Assembly: GCA_016125555.1 (NCBI GenBank)
Contig: WGLN01000001.1
Location: forward strand, 62,001 to 126,000
Reading direction: 5' to 3'
Source of the DNA: Porphyrobacter sp.
GTDB taxonomy: Bacteria > Pseudomonadota > Alphaproteobacteria > Sphingomonadales > Sphingomonadaceae
Length of the DNA: 64,000 bases
Positions 19,995-27,573 of the stretch are shown piece after piece. The translations under genes and the position numbers were made by a program. Numbering within the stretch: position 1 is the stretch's first letter; each line of letters begins with the position of its first letter. Under the pieces are notes generated by a model, which saw nothing but the letters and a program-made list of their open reading frames with translations, was not told the DNA's origin and made no database searches.

Positions 19995-20006
19995 ACGCGT
20001 TTCGCC

Positions 20007-20552
20007 ATGGCCGGGCTCGACTTCATCTTCCTGTTCATCGTCGCGGTCGCCGCGATCGGCGGTTTCCTGCGCGGATTGGTGCAGGAGGTGCTCTCGCTCG
20101 CCGCGTGGGTCTTTGCCGCCCTGGCCGTGCATTTCCTTCACCCGGTGCTGACGCCTTCGTTCTCCGACCTGTTTCAATCTGCGCGGCTCACACCGGTGTT
20201 TGCCTTCGTGTTGCTGCTGCTGATCCCCTATGCCGCGATGAAGCTCATCGCCGCGAATATCAGCGGCGCTTCGGACGGAGCGATCCTCGGCCCGATCGAT
20301 CGGGTGCTCGGCTTCGGCTTCGGCGCGGTGAAGGGCGCGCTGATCGGGGTGTTCGCCTTTTCGCTGCTCGCGCTCAGTTTCGACGAGGGTTGGGGCTACA
20401 AGGGCCGACCGACCTGGGTCACCACCGCGCGCACCTATCCCGCCGCCGATGCCTTCTCGCGCCAGCTGGTTCCGATGATCGCCGCACGCCGGGAACAGCT
20501 GCGCCGCGAAGCGGAAGTGGAGGACGCGGCGCGGGCCAGGGCGGTCAAGTAG
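20007..20552 (+). CDS. CvpA family membrane protein
   Basis: A 181-residue CvpA-family inner-membrane protein, named after a gene needed for colicin V production. It shows four hydrophobic helices (IFLFIVAVAAIGGFLRGL; LAAWVFAALAVHFL; VFAFVLLLLIPYA; GALIGVFAFSLLAL), the typical DRVLGFGFGAVKG motif and a charged C-terminal tail. It follows radA by 12 bases. Confidence 0.87.
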   Translation: MAGLDFIFLFIVAVAAIGGFLRGLVQEVLSLAAWVFAALAVHFLHPVLTPSFSDLFQSARLTPVFAFVLLLLIPYAAMKLIAANISGASDGAILGPIDRVLGFGFGAVKGALIGVFAFSLLALSFDEGWGYKGRPTWVTTARTYPAADAFSRQLVPMIAARREQLRREAEVEDAARARAVK

Positions 20553-20556
20553 ACCG

Positions 20557-20991
20557 GTGCGCGCGCATGTCCCCTCAAAACTCTACACGCCCGAGATTCT
20601 CGGCCTTGCGACCGGTCTTGCCGGTTTTCCCCTGACCGAAGACCTCCCGCTGCGGGCCGAAGAGCGCTCGCGCACCTGCGGCAGCGTGATCACTCTCGGC
20701 CTTGCGCTCGACGCTGACGGCCTCGTCTCGGGCGTCGGGATGAAGGTCAGTGCCTGCGCGATCGGGCAGGCCTCCGCGGCGCTGCTGGCGCAGGGGGTGA
20801 GAGGAGACAATCCGGGCGGAGTCCGGCTGACCACCGATGCACTCGAGCGCTGGCTGGCGGGCGAGGGCGATCTGCCGGCATGGCCCGGGATCGCGGCGCT
20901 TGCACCGGCGCGCGAACACTCCGGTCGCCACGGCGCGGTGCTGCTGCCGTGGAAGGCTGCCTGCAAGGCGCTTTCAAGCGCCGCGGCCTGA
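20557..20991 (+). CDS. NifU/IscU-like iron-sulfur scaffold protein
   Basis: A 144-residue protein related to IscU/NifU N-terminal scaffolds. The three ligand-type cysteines are Cys41 (RTCGS), Cys67 (SACAIGQAS) and Cys136 (AACKA). Spacing differs from classical IscU, so it may be a divergent family member. The start is a GTG at 20557, four bases after cvpA. No other isc or suf genes are in the window. Confidence 0.75.
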   Translation: MRAHVPSKLYTPEILGLATGLAGFPLTEDLPLRAEERSRTCGSVITLGLALDADGLVSGVGMKVSACAIGQASAALLAQGVRGDNPGGVRLTTDALERWLAGEGDLPAWPGIAALAPAREHSGRHGAVLLPWKAACKALSSAAA

Positions 20992-21052
20992 CGCTAGGGA
21001 CATAGGCCAGCGATTGCGCCCGCCTGCGGGCGGCACAGGGGACGAGGTGAAC

Positions 21053-22684
21053 ATGGCAGAGGCACAGACGCTCGGGTCGCGCGAACCGAGCGAGAAGGAA
21101 ATCCGCCTGGTGATCGGCGCGTCGAGCGCGGGCACCATCTTCGAATGGTACGACTTCTTCATCTACGGCACGCTCGCCTACATCCTCAAGGACGCCTTCT
21201 ACGCCACCGACAACGAGACGCTCGGCCTGCTGCTGGTGTGGTCGACCTTCGCGGTGGGCTTCGCCTTCCGCCCGCTGGGGGCGATCCTGTTCGGCTTTCT
21301 GGGCGACAGGCTGGGGCGCAAGTACACCTTCCTCGTCACCGTCACCCTGATGGGCATCGCCACCGCGGGCGTGGGTCTGATCCCCACGGTCGACACGATC
21401 GGCATGGCGGCGCCGATCATCGTCATCGGCTTGCGGATCGTCCAGGGCCTGGCGCTGGGCGGTGAATACGGGGGCGCGGCGATCTACGTCGCCGAGCACG
21501 CCCCGCCCGAAAAGCGTGGCTATTACACCAGCTTCATCCAGGCGAGCGTCGCGGGCGGCTTCGTGCTGTCGATCATCGTCGTGCTTGCCTGCCGCTTCCT
21601 GATCCCCGCCGATGCCTTCGCCGCCTGGGGTTGGCGCGTGCCTTTCGTCCTCTCGCTGGCGCTGCTGGCGATCTCGCTGTGGATGCGCCTCAAGCTCTCC
21701 GAAAGTCCGGTGTTCAGGGCGATGAAGGCGGCAGGGGAAACCTCAGGCAATCCCTTCATCGAAAGCTTCACCTACCCGGGCAACAAGAAGCGCATCTTCG
21801 TTGCGCTGTTCGGGATCACCGGCGTGCTGACCACGATCTGGTACACCGCCTTCTTCTCCGGCATGAGCTTCCTGCGCGGCCCGATGCATGTCGATGACGA
21901 GGTGGTCGAGCTGATCCTCCTCGCCTCGGGCCTGATCGCGATGAGTTTCTACCTGGTGGTCGGCAAGTGGTCGGACCGGGTGGGGCGCAAGAAGCCGATC
22001 ATCATCGGCGCCGCGGCGACGCTGGTGCTGCTGTTCCCGCTGTTCTGGGCGATGGGCAGCCTCGCCAATCCCGGGCTCGCCGCTGCGGCCGAGCGCACCC
22101 CGATCGTGGTCAGCGGCCCGGCCTGCGAGACGGATCCCTTCGCCGAACTCTTCGCCAAGGAGCAGACCGATTGCGGCAAGGTGCTCGAGACGCTGACCGC
22201 CTCGGGCGTGCCCTACACGCTGACCCCGGCCGACACGCTGGCGCTCACCGTCGGCGGGGAACCGGTTGCCATCGCCCCGGCGTGGCTCGCCAGTCCGGCC
22301 GCGCGGACCGAAGGCCTCCGCGGCGCGCTGTCGGCTCATGGCTTCGACTTCACCAAGCAGCGGCCGGGCTTCGCCAACGTCCTTGGCATCGTCGGCGTGC
22401 TGCTCGCGCTGGGGATGCTCTCGGCGCTGACCTATGGCTCGGTCGCGGCGCTGCTGTCCGAGATGTTCCCCCCCAAGATCCGCTATTCCTCGATGTCGAT
22501 CCCCTACCACATCGGCGCGGGCTATCTCGGCGGGTTCCTGCCGCTGATCGCCGGGGTGATCGTGGCAAGCACCGGCAACATCTATTCCGGCCTGTGGTAC
22601 ACCTGGGGCGTGGTCGCCTTCGGGCTGGTGGTGGCGTGGTGGGGCCTGCCCGGCGGCCCGCCGAGAGATTTCGTCGATGAATGA
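21053..22684 (+). CDS. MFS transporter, metabolite:H+ symporter type, with extracytoplasmic insertion
   Basis: A 543-residue major-facilitator protein of the ProP/MHS type: FEWYDFFIYGTLA in TM1, GDRLGRKYTF in the first cytoplasmic loop, QGLALGGEYGGAAIYVAEHAP. The C-terminal half has SDRVGRKKPI. It is about 100 residues longer than typical members because of a soluble insertion at about residues 350-445 holding two cysteines (ACETDPF, TDCGKV). Substrate cannot be told from sequence. A GC-rich hairpin (21017-21032) precedes the ATG at 21053. It overlaps alr by eight bases. Confidence 0.88.
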   Translation: MAEAQTLGSREPSEKEIRLVIGASSAGTIFEWYDFFIYGTLAYILKDAFYATDNETLGLLLVWSTFAVGFAFRPLGAILFGFLGDRLGRKYTFLVTVTLMGIATAGVGLIPTVDTIGMAAPIIVIGLRIVQGLALGGEYGGAAIYVAEHAPPEKRGYYTSFIQASVAGGFVLSIIVVLACRFLIPADAFAAWGWRVPFVLSLALLAISLWMRLKLSESPVFRAMKAAGETSGNPFIESFTYPGNKKRIFVALFGITGVLTTIWYTAFFSGMSFLRGPMHVDDEVVELILLASGLIAMSFYLVVGKWSDRVGRKKPIIIGAAATLVLLFPLFWAMGSLANPGLAAAAERTPIVVSGPACETDPFAELFAKEQTDCGKVLETLTASGVPYTLTPADTLALTVGGEPVAIAPAWLASPAARTEGLRGALSAHGFDFTKQRPGFANVLGIVGVLLALGMLSALTYGSVAALLSEMFPPKIRYSSMSIPYHIGAGYLGGFLPLIAGVIVASTGNIYSGLWYTWGVVAFGLVVAWWGLPGGPPRDFVDE

Positions 22685-23726
22685 TGTTCCGGCGCCTCCG
22701 CCGACCCTGAGATTGACCGTCGATGGACAGGCGCTCGCCGCCAATTGGCGCGCGCTCGATGCGCTGTCGGGCAGCGCCGGCGCGGGCGCGGCGGTCAAGG
22801 CCGATGCCTATGGGCTCGGGGTCGACAATTGCGTGCCGGTGCTGCGCGATGCCGGGTGCAAGGCCTTCTTCGTCGCGCATTGGAGCGAGGTCGCCGCGGT
22901 TGCGCGCCATGTCCCTGCCGCGCAGATCGCGGTGCTGCACGGTCCGCTTTCCGAAGCCGACTGCGCCTATGCCCGCGCAAGCGGTGCGGTGCCGGTGATC
23001 AACTCGCTCGAACAGGCCGCGCTCTGGACGCAGAGCGGGGGCGGAACCTGCCACCTGATGATCGACACCGGGATCAACCGCCTCGGCATCGCGCTTTCCG
23101 AGGTCGCCGACCCGCGGATCGCCGCGCTCGACATCGACATCCTGATGAGCCATCTCGCCAGCGCCGACGAGAAGACCGCGATGAACCGGATGCAGGCCGA
23201 ACTGCTGGGGGAGGTGGCCGAAACCATCCCGCACCGCCGCCTCAGCCTCGCCAACAGCGCGGGTATCGCACTGGGGCCGGATTTCGCCTTCGACGTCACC
23301 CGCCCGGGCCTCGCGCTCTACGGCGGAATCCCGCGCGAAGAGCTTGCGGAGCATATCCGCCCCGTCGTGCGTGTCGAGGCGCAGCTGCTGCAATGCCGGC
23401 AGCTCGCGCCCGGCGAGGGCGTGGGCTACAACGCCACCTTCATCGCCCCTGCCCACATGCGGGTCGGCACGGTCTCGATCGGTTATGCCGACGGTTTCCT
23501 GCGCAGCCGCGGCCCCGGCGGCGCGTTGCATCAGGCGGGCCGGGCCCTGCCTATCCTCGGCAAGGTGTCGATGGACATGGTGGTGGTCGATCTTGTCGCC
23601 GCCCCGGATCTGCGGGCGGGCGACTGGCTGGAGGTCCCCTGGAACATCGTCGATGCTGCGCAGCAAAACGTTCTTTCACAATACGAACTGCTGACGATTA
23701 TCGGCGGGCGACTTCGCCGCGGTTGA
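22677..23726 (+). CDS. alr: alanine racemase
   Basis: PLP enzyme converting L-Ala to D-Ala for peptidoglycan. The 349 residues include the PLP lysine in AVKADAYG (Lys41) and the second base Tyr251 in GYNATF, plus SIGYADGF and GKVSMDMVVVDL. The ATG lies within the end of the MFS gene (eight-base overlap), which suggests coupling. Confidence 0.95.
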   Translation: MNDVPAPPPTLRLTVDGQALAANWRALDALSGSAGAGAAVKADAYGLGVDNCVPVLRDAGCKAFFVAHWSEVAAVARHVPAAQIAVLHGPLSEADCAYARASGAVPVINSLEQAALWTQSGGGTCHLMIDTGINRLGIALSEVADPRIAALDIDILMSHLASADEKTAMNRMQAELLGEVAETIPHRRLSLANSAGIALGPDFAFDVTRPGLALYGGIPREELAEHIRPVVRVEAQLLQCRQLAPGEGVGYNATFIAPAHMRVGTVSIGYADGFLRSRGPGGALHQAGRALPILGKVSMDMVVVDLVAAPDLRAGDWLEVPWNIVDAAQQNVLSQYELLTIIGGRLRRG

Positions 23727-23744
23727 CCTGGCCGGACGGCGATA

Positions 23745-23764
23745 TTGCACCGCAGCTTGTGCAA
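23745..23764 (+). promoter_or_regulatory. candidate PhaR operator (TTGCAC-N8-GTGCAA)
   Basis: An inverted repeat TTGCAC (23745-23750) and GTGCAA (23759-23764) lies 32 bases before the phaR ATG. PhaR proteins are known to bind TGC-rich inverted sites and to repress their own gene, so autoregulation is plausible. Inferred from motif and position only. Confidence 0.4.
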
Positions 23765-23796
23765 GTGCTAAGACCGAGGCGTCAACTAACGGGATA

Positions 23797-24372
23797 ATGA
23801 GAATGGTGGGACGGTCGAAGGCGGCATCGGACGATGCCGTGATCATCAAGAAATACGCCAACCGGCGGCTCTACAACACCGCGTCGTCGAGCTACATCAC
23901 GCTCGAGGATCTCGCCCGGATGGTGCGCGAGAACGTCGACTTCCAGGTGCTCGACGCCAAGACGGGCGACGACATCACCCATTCGATCCTGACGCAGATC
24001 ATCATGGATGAAGAGGCGAACGGCAGCCAGCAGATGCTCCCGGTCAGCTTTCTGAGGCAGCTGATCGGCATGTACGGCAATTCGATGCAGGCGCTGATGC
24101 CCTCCTATCTCGAAGCCAGCATGGCCAATTTCCGCGAGAACCAGTCGAAGATCCGCGAGGCCTTTGAAAAGGGCATGACCGGCAATCCCTTCGCCGCGAT
24201 CCATGAAACCAACATGGCGATGATGCGCGCCGCGGCGGACGTGTTCATGCCCGGCGTCGTGAAGGGCAAGGACAAGGCTCCCGCTCCGGCCGCCGAGGGC
24301 CGCGACGAGATCGCCCAGCTGCGCGAACAGATGGCGGCGATGCAAAAGAAGCTGGACGAATTGGGCAAATAG
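23797..24372 (+). CDS. phaR: polyhydroxyalkanoate synthesis regulator PhaR
   Basis: Repressor that senses polyhydroxyalkanoate granules and controls phasin and its own gene. The 191 residues start with the PHB/PHA accumulation regulator DNA-binding domain (IIKKYANRRLYNTASSSYITLEDLARMV), then the accumulation domain (ILTQIIMDEE, LPVSFLRQLI) and a C-terminal coiled coil (LREQMAAMQKKLDEL). An ATG two codons later (23803) is an alternative start. No pha synthesis genes are in the window. Confidence 0.92.
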   Translation: MRMVGRSKAASDDAVIIKKYANRRLYNTASSSYITLEDLARMVRENVDFQVLDAKTGDDITHSILTQIIMDEEANGSQQMLPVSFLRQLIGMYGNSMQALMPSYLEASMANFRENQSKIREAFEKGMTGNPFAAIHETNMAMMRAAADVFMPGVVKGKDKAPAPAAEGRDEIAQLREQMAAMQKKLDELGK

Positions 24373-24414
24373 CGCCTAGCGCGCGCGGGTTTCACTGTTT
24401 CAGGAATCCGACCC

Positions 24415-25959
24415 GTGTCCCAGATCCGCCACGCGCTGACCGTCAAGCGCGAAGACGACTTCGCCAAGTGGTATCAGGAGGTCATCTCCGCCGCCGACCT
24501 TGCCGAGGAATCGGGGGTGCGCGGCTGCATGGTCATCAAGCCGTGGGGCTACGGCATCTGGGAGCGCATCCAGCGGCTTATGGATGACCGCATCAAGGCG
24601 GCGGGGGTGCAGAACTGCTATTTCCCGCTGTTCATCCCGCTCGCCAATTTCGAACGCGAGGCCGCGCATGTCGAGGGCTTCGCCAAGGAGATGGCGGTGG
24701 TCACCCATCACCGCCTGATTTCGGACGGCAAGGGCGGGCTGATCCCCGACCCCGCCGCCAAGCTCGAAGAGCCGCTGGTGGTGCGCCCGACCTCGGAGAC
24801 GATCATCGGCGATGCGATGGCGCGCTGGGTGCAGTCCTGGCGCGACCTGCCGCTGCTCACCAACCAGTGGGCCAACGTGGTGCGCTGGGAAATGCGCACA
24901 CGGATGTTCCTGCGCACCAGCGAGTTCCTGTGGCAGGAAGGCCATACCGCGCACGAGAACCGCGAACAGGCGCTCGCGGAAACCCACCGCGCGCTCGAAA
25001 TGTATCGCGCCTGCGCAGAGGAAGACCTCGCGCTGCCGGTGATCGCCGGCGAGAAACCCGAGAACGAGCGCTTCCCCGGCGCGGTGGAAACCTGGTCGAT
25101 CGAGGCGATGATGCAGGACGGCAAGGCGCTGCAGGCGGGCACCAGCCACTATCTCGGCACCAATTTCGCCCACGCCGCGGGCATCCAGTACCAGGACCGC
25201 GAAGGCAGCCAGCAATATTGCCACACCACCAGCTGGGGCGTTTCGACCCGGATGATCGGCGGGGTCATCATGACCCACGGCGACGACGACGGCTTGCGCG
25301 TGCCGCCTGCCATCGCACCGTTCCAGATCGTCATCATCCCGATGCTGCGCGAGGCGCCCGAGGACGCCGAACTGCTCGCCTATTGCGAGGAAGTGCGCGC
25401 GGCGCTCGCCGGGCAGTATGCGCTGGGTGAGAAGGTGCGGGTGCTGCTCGACACCAAGCCCGGAAAGGCCGCGGCCAAGCGCTGGGATTGGGTGCGCAAG
25501 GGCGCGCCGATGATCGTCGAGGTCGGCCCGCGCGACATGGCTGAGGGCAAGCTCGCGGTGCTGCGCCGCGATGCGCTGTGGAACGCCGAGAACGGCAAGC
25601 CCGCGATGCAATTCGTGGAGCGCGAGGCCTTCGCCGCGCAGGCAGGCGCGCTGCTCGAGGAGATCCAGCGCAGCCTGTTCGACGAGGCCCGCGCGCGCCG
25701 CGATGCCAACATCATCCGCGGCCTGACCGAATGGCAGCAGGTGGCCGACCACTTCGAGCAGGGCGGCAAGTATCCGGGCTGGGTCGAGGTCGAATGGTCG
25801 AAACCGACTGGCAGCGCGCTGGACGCCGTGGTCGAGAAATTGAAGGCGGTGAAGCTCACCATCCGCAACGTGCCGCGCGAGGCCGAACCGGCGAGTGGCA
25901 CCTGCATCTTCACCGGCGAACCGGCGGTCGAGCGCATTCTGGTGGCGCGCGCCTATTGA
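24415..25959 (+). CDS. proS: prolyl-tRNA synthetase, eukaryote/archaeon-like type
   Basis: Charges tRNA-Pro. The 514-residue class II enzyme has motifs of the eukaryote/archaeon type: GVRGCMVIKPWGYGIWERIQ, the TSETII motif (VVRPTSETI), FLRTSEFLWQEGHTAH and a C-terminal extension ending in Tyr (ILVARAY). The Zn-domain of that type usually has four Cys, but here only one remains (GTCIFTG), so zinc binding is probably lost. It lacks the bacterial INS editing domain. The start is a GTG at 24415. Confidence 0.93.
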   Translation: MSQIRHALTVKREDDFAKWYQEVISAADLAEESGVRGCMVIKPWGYGIWERIQRLMDDRIKAAGVQNCYFPLFIPLANFEREAAHVEGFAKEMAVVTHHRLISDGKGGLIPDPAAKLEEPLVVRPTSETIIGDAMARWVQSWRDLPLLTNQWANVVRWEMRTRMFLRTSEFLWQEGHTAHENREQALAETHRALEMYRACAEEDLALPVIAGEKPENERFPGAVETWSIEAMMQDGKALQAGTSHYLGTNFAHAAGIQYQDREGSQQYCHTTSWGVSTRMIGGVIMTHGDDDGLRVPPAIAPFQIVIIPMLREAPEDAELLAYCEEVRAALAGQYALGEKVRVLLDTKPGKAAAKRWDWVRKGAPMIVEVGPRDMAEGKLAVLRRDALWNAENGKPAMQFVEREAFAAQAGALLEEIQRSLFDEARARRDANIIRGLTEWQQVADHFEQGGKYPGWVEVEWSKPTGSALDAVVEKLKAVKLTIRNVPREAEPASGTCIFTGEPAVERILVARAY

Positions 25960-26009
25960 CGCTGGCCCTCGGGCTTGCATCGCCGCGAGGCTCGGGGCAG
26001 GGAAGGGGC

Positions 26010-27374
26010 ATGATCAAGCGCCTGACCCTGCTCGCGGCTCTCCTCGCCACTCCGCTCGCCGCCCAGTCCGATCCCGCCGAGAAAGTCTCGCAGGAACGCC
26101 TGCAATCCGACGTCGAGAAGCTCGTCAGCTTCGGCACCCGTCACACGCTCTCGGCGCAGGACGATCCCGAGCGCGGGATCGGCGCCGCGGTCGATTGGGC
26201 GCTCGGCGAATTCAAGCGCATCGGCGCGAAGTGCGGCGGCTGCCTCGAGGTCATGCCGGTGGGCGAGGTCGTCGAAGCCGATGGGCGCCGCATCCCCACG
26301 CCGACGCTGGTGCGCAACGCCGTCGCCATCCAGCGCGGCAGCGAGCGGCCGAACGAGGTCGTGATCGTGCAGGGCCATATCGACAGCCGCGCCAGCGATG
26401 CGCTCGACTTCACCTCCGATGCGCCCGGCGCAAACGACGATGGTTCGGGCTCTGCGCTGGTGCTCGAAGCCGCGCGCGCGCTCAGCGGCGAGCAATACCC
26501 CTCCACCATCATCTACGCGCTGCTTTCGGGCGAGGAACAGGGGCTGTTCGGGGGGCGCATCCTCGCCGATTGGGTCGAGGCACAGGGCTTCACCGTCAAG
26601 GCGGTGCTCAACAACGACATCGTCGGCAATTCCTGCGGCAAGGACGGCTATTGCGAGCCCAAGGTGGTGCGCGTCTTCTCCGAAGGCCCGCGGGCCGACC
26701 TGACCGATCGCTTGCGCGCCGCCGCGACCCGCTTCGGGGGCGAGAACGACACGCCCTCGCGCAATCTCTCGCGCTGGGTGGCCGAGCTGTCCGCCAAGCA
26801 TCCCGAGGAGATGCAGGTCCGCCAGATCTGGCGCACCGACCGCATGGGGCGCGGCGGGGATCAGGTGCCGTTCCTGCAGAAAGGCTACCCCGCGATCCGC
26901 TTCACCGTGGGGGTCGAGGATTACGACCACCAGCACCAGGATATCCGCACCGAGGACGGGGTGTTCTACGGCGACACCATCGAGGAGATGGATTTCGCCT
27001 ACCTCGCCGGGGTGACGAAGCTGAATGTCCGTGCGCTCGATGCGCTGGCGCGGGCGCCGATGCCGCCCAAGGTGGCAGTGGACGCGGCGGTGAAGACCTA
27101 CACGGAATTGTCCTGGAGCGAAGCGGAGGGAGCCGATCGTTACAGGTTCCAGCGGAGGCGAACCGATCAGGCTTCTTGGGACGCGGCGCTTGCAGGCGAG
27201 GTTCCGTCTTCCAATCGCGGCGACGTATCCGATGCGCCGGCATTTACCGTGGAGTTTGAAGGTGTGCGCGGCGATGACTGGATGTTCGGCGTTGCCGCCT
27301 GCGCGGGCGAAATTTGCTCGCCGGTGTCCACTGCCGTTCCCGGCGGGGCCTTCGAGCCGGTGGCGAAAGACTGA
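26010..27374 (+). CDS. secreted M28 family zinc aminopeptidase
   Basis: A 454-residue exported metallopeptidase. The signal peptide is MIKRLTLLAALLATPLAAQ. Metal and catalytic residues of M28 are visible: His123 in QGHIDSR, Asp in PGANDDGSG, the Glu pair in LLSGEEQG (175-176), an Asp in NNDIVG and the late His in YDHQHQD. A C-terminal fibronectin-like domain (about residues 350-445) follows. It starts 50 bases after proS. Confidence 0.87.
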   Translation: MIKRLTLLAALLATPLAAQSDPAEKVSQERLQSDVEKLVSFGTRHTLSAQDDPERGIGAAVDWALGEFKRIGAKCGGCLEVMPVGEVVEADGRRIPTPTLVRNAVAIQRGSERPNEVVIVQGHIDSRASDALDFTSDAPGANDDGSGSALVLEAARALSGEQYPSTIIYALLSGEEQGLFGGRILADWVEAQGFTVKAVLNNDIVGNSCGKDGYCEPKVVRVFSEGPRADLTDRLRAAATRFGGENDTPSRNLSRWVAELSAKHPEEMQVRQIWRTDRMGRGGDQVPFLQKGYPAIRFTVGVEDYDHQHQDIRTEDGVFYGDTIEEMDFAYLAGVTKLNVRALDALARAPMPPKVAVDAAVKTYTELSWSEAEGADRYRFQRRRTDQASWDAALAGEVPSSNRGDVSDAPAFTVEFEGVRGDDWMFGVAACAGEICSPVSTAVPGGAFEPVAKD

Positions 27375-27419
27375 CCTCGGAAAATTTCCTACGTCGCCGA
27401 TTCGTGCGATAGGAGCGCA

Positions 27420-27500
27420 ATGAACATGTGCGAAGCCTCGAAACAAGGGCCCTCTTGCCTGTCCGTCAAGCACAGGAACGCGGGCACAACCCCATGGTAA
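27420..27500 (+). CDS. possible 26-residue small protein or leader peptide
   Basis: A short frame beginning MNMCEASKQG and ending in TTPW with TAA at 27498, preceded by AGGAG (27411-27415) four bases upstream. It lies in the 199-base gap between the M28 peptidase and rnr. There is no recognisable homology. It could be a leader peptide for rnr, or chance. Confidence 0.25.
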   Translation: MNMCEASKQGPSCLSVKHRNAGTTPW

Positions 27501-27525
27501 AGATGCAGAAATCCGGAATCGGGCT

Positions 27526-27553
27526 GCTTGACAGGGTGTCAACTTTGTCAAGC
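27526..27553 (+). promoter_or_regulatory. inverted repeat upstream of rnr
   Basis: GCTTGACA (27526-27533) and TGTCAAGC (27546-27553) are perfect inverted copies, with a third TGTCAA (27537-27542) between them. A small TTGC-TTCG-GCAA hairpin (about 27555-27566) follows just before the rnr ATG. The arrangement could be an operator or an RNA switch; alternative pairings are mutually exclusive. Confidence 0.4.
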
Positions 27554-27573
27554 TTTGCTTCGGCAAGTGCAGC

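Noticed and set aside
21017..21032. CGCCCG-CCTG-CGGGCG hairpin before the MFS gene as a terminator
   Set aside because: Short stem, no T-run, and the flanking genes look like one plus-strand run.
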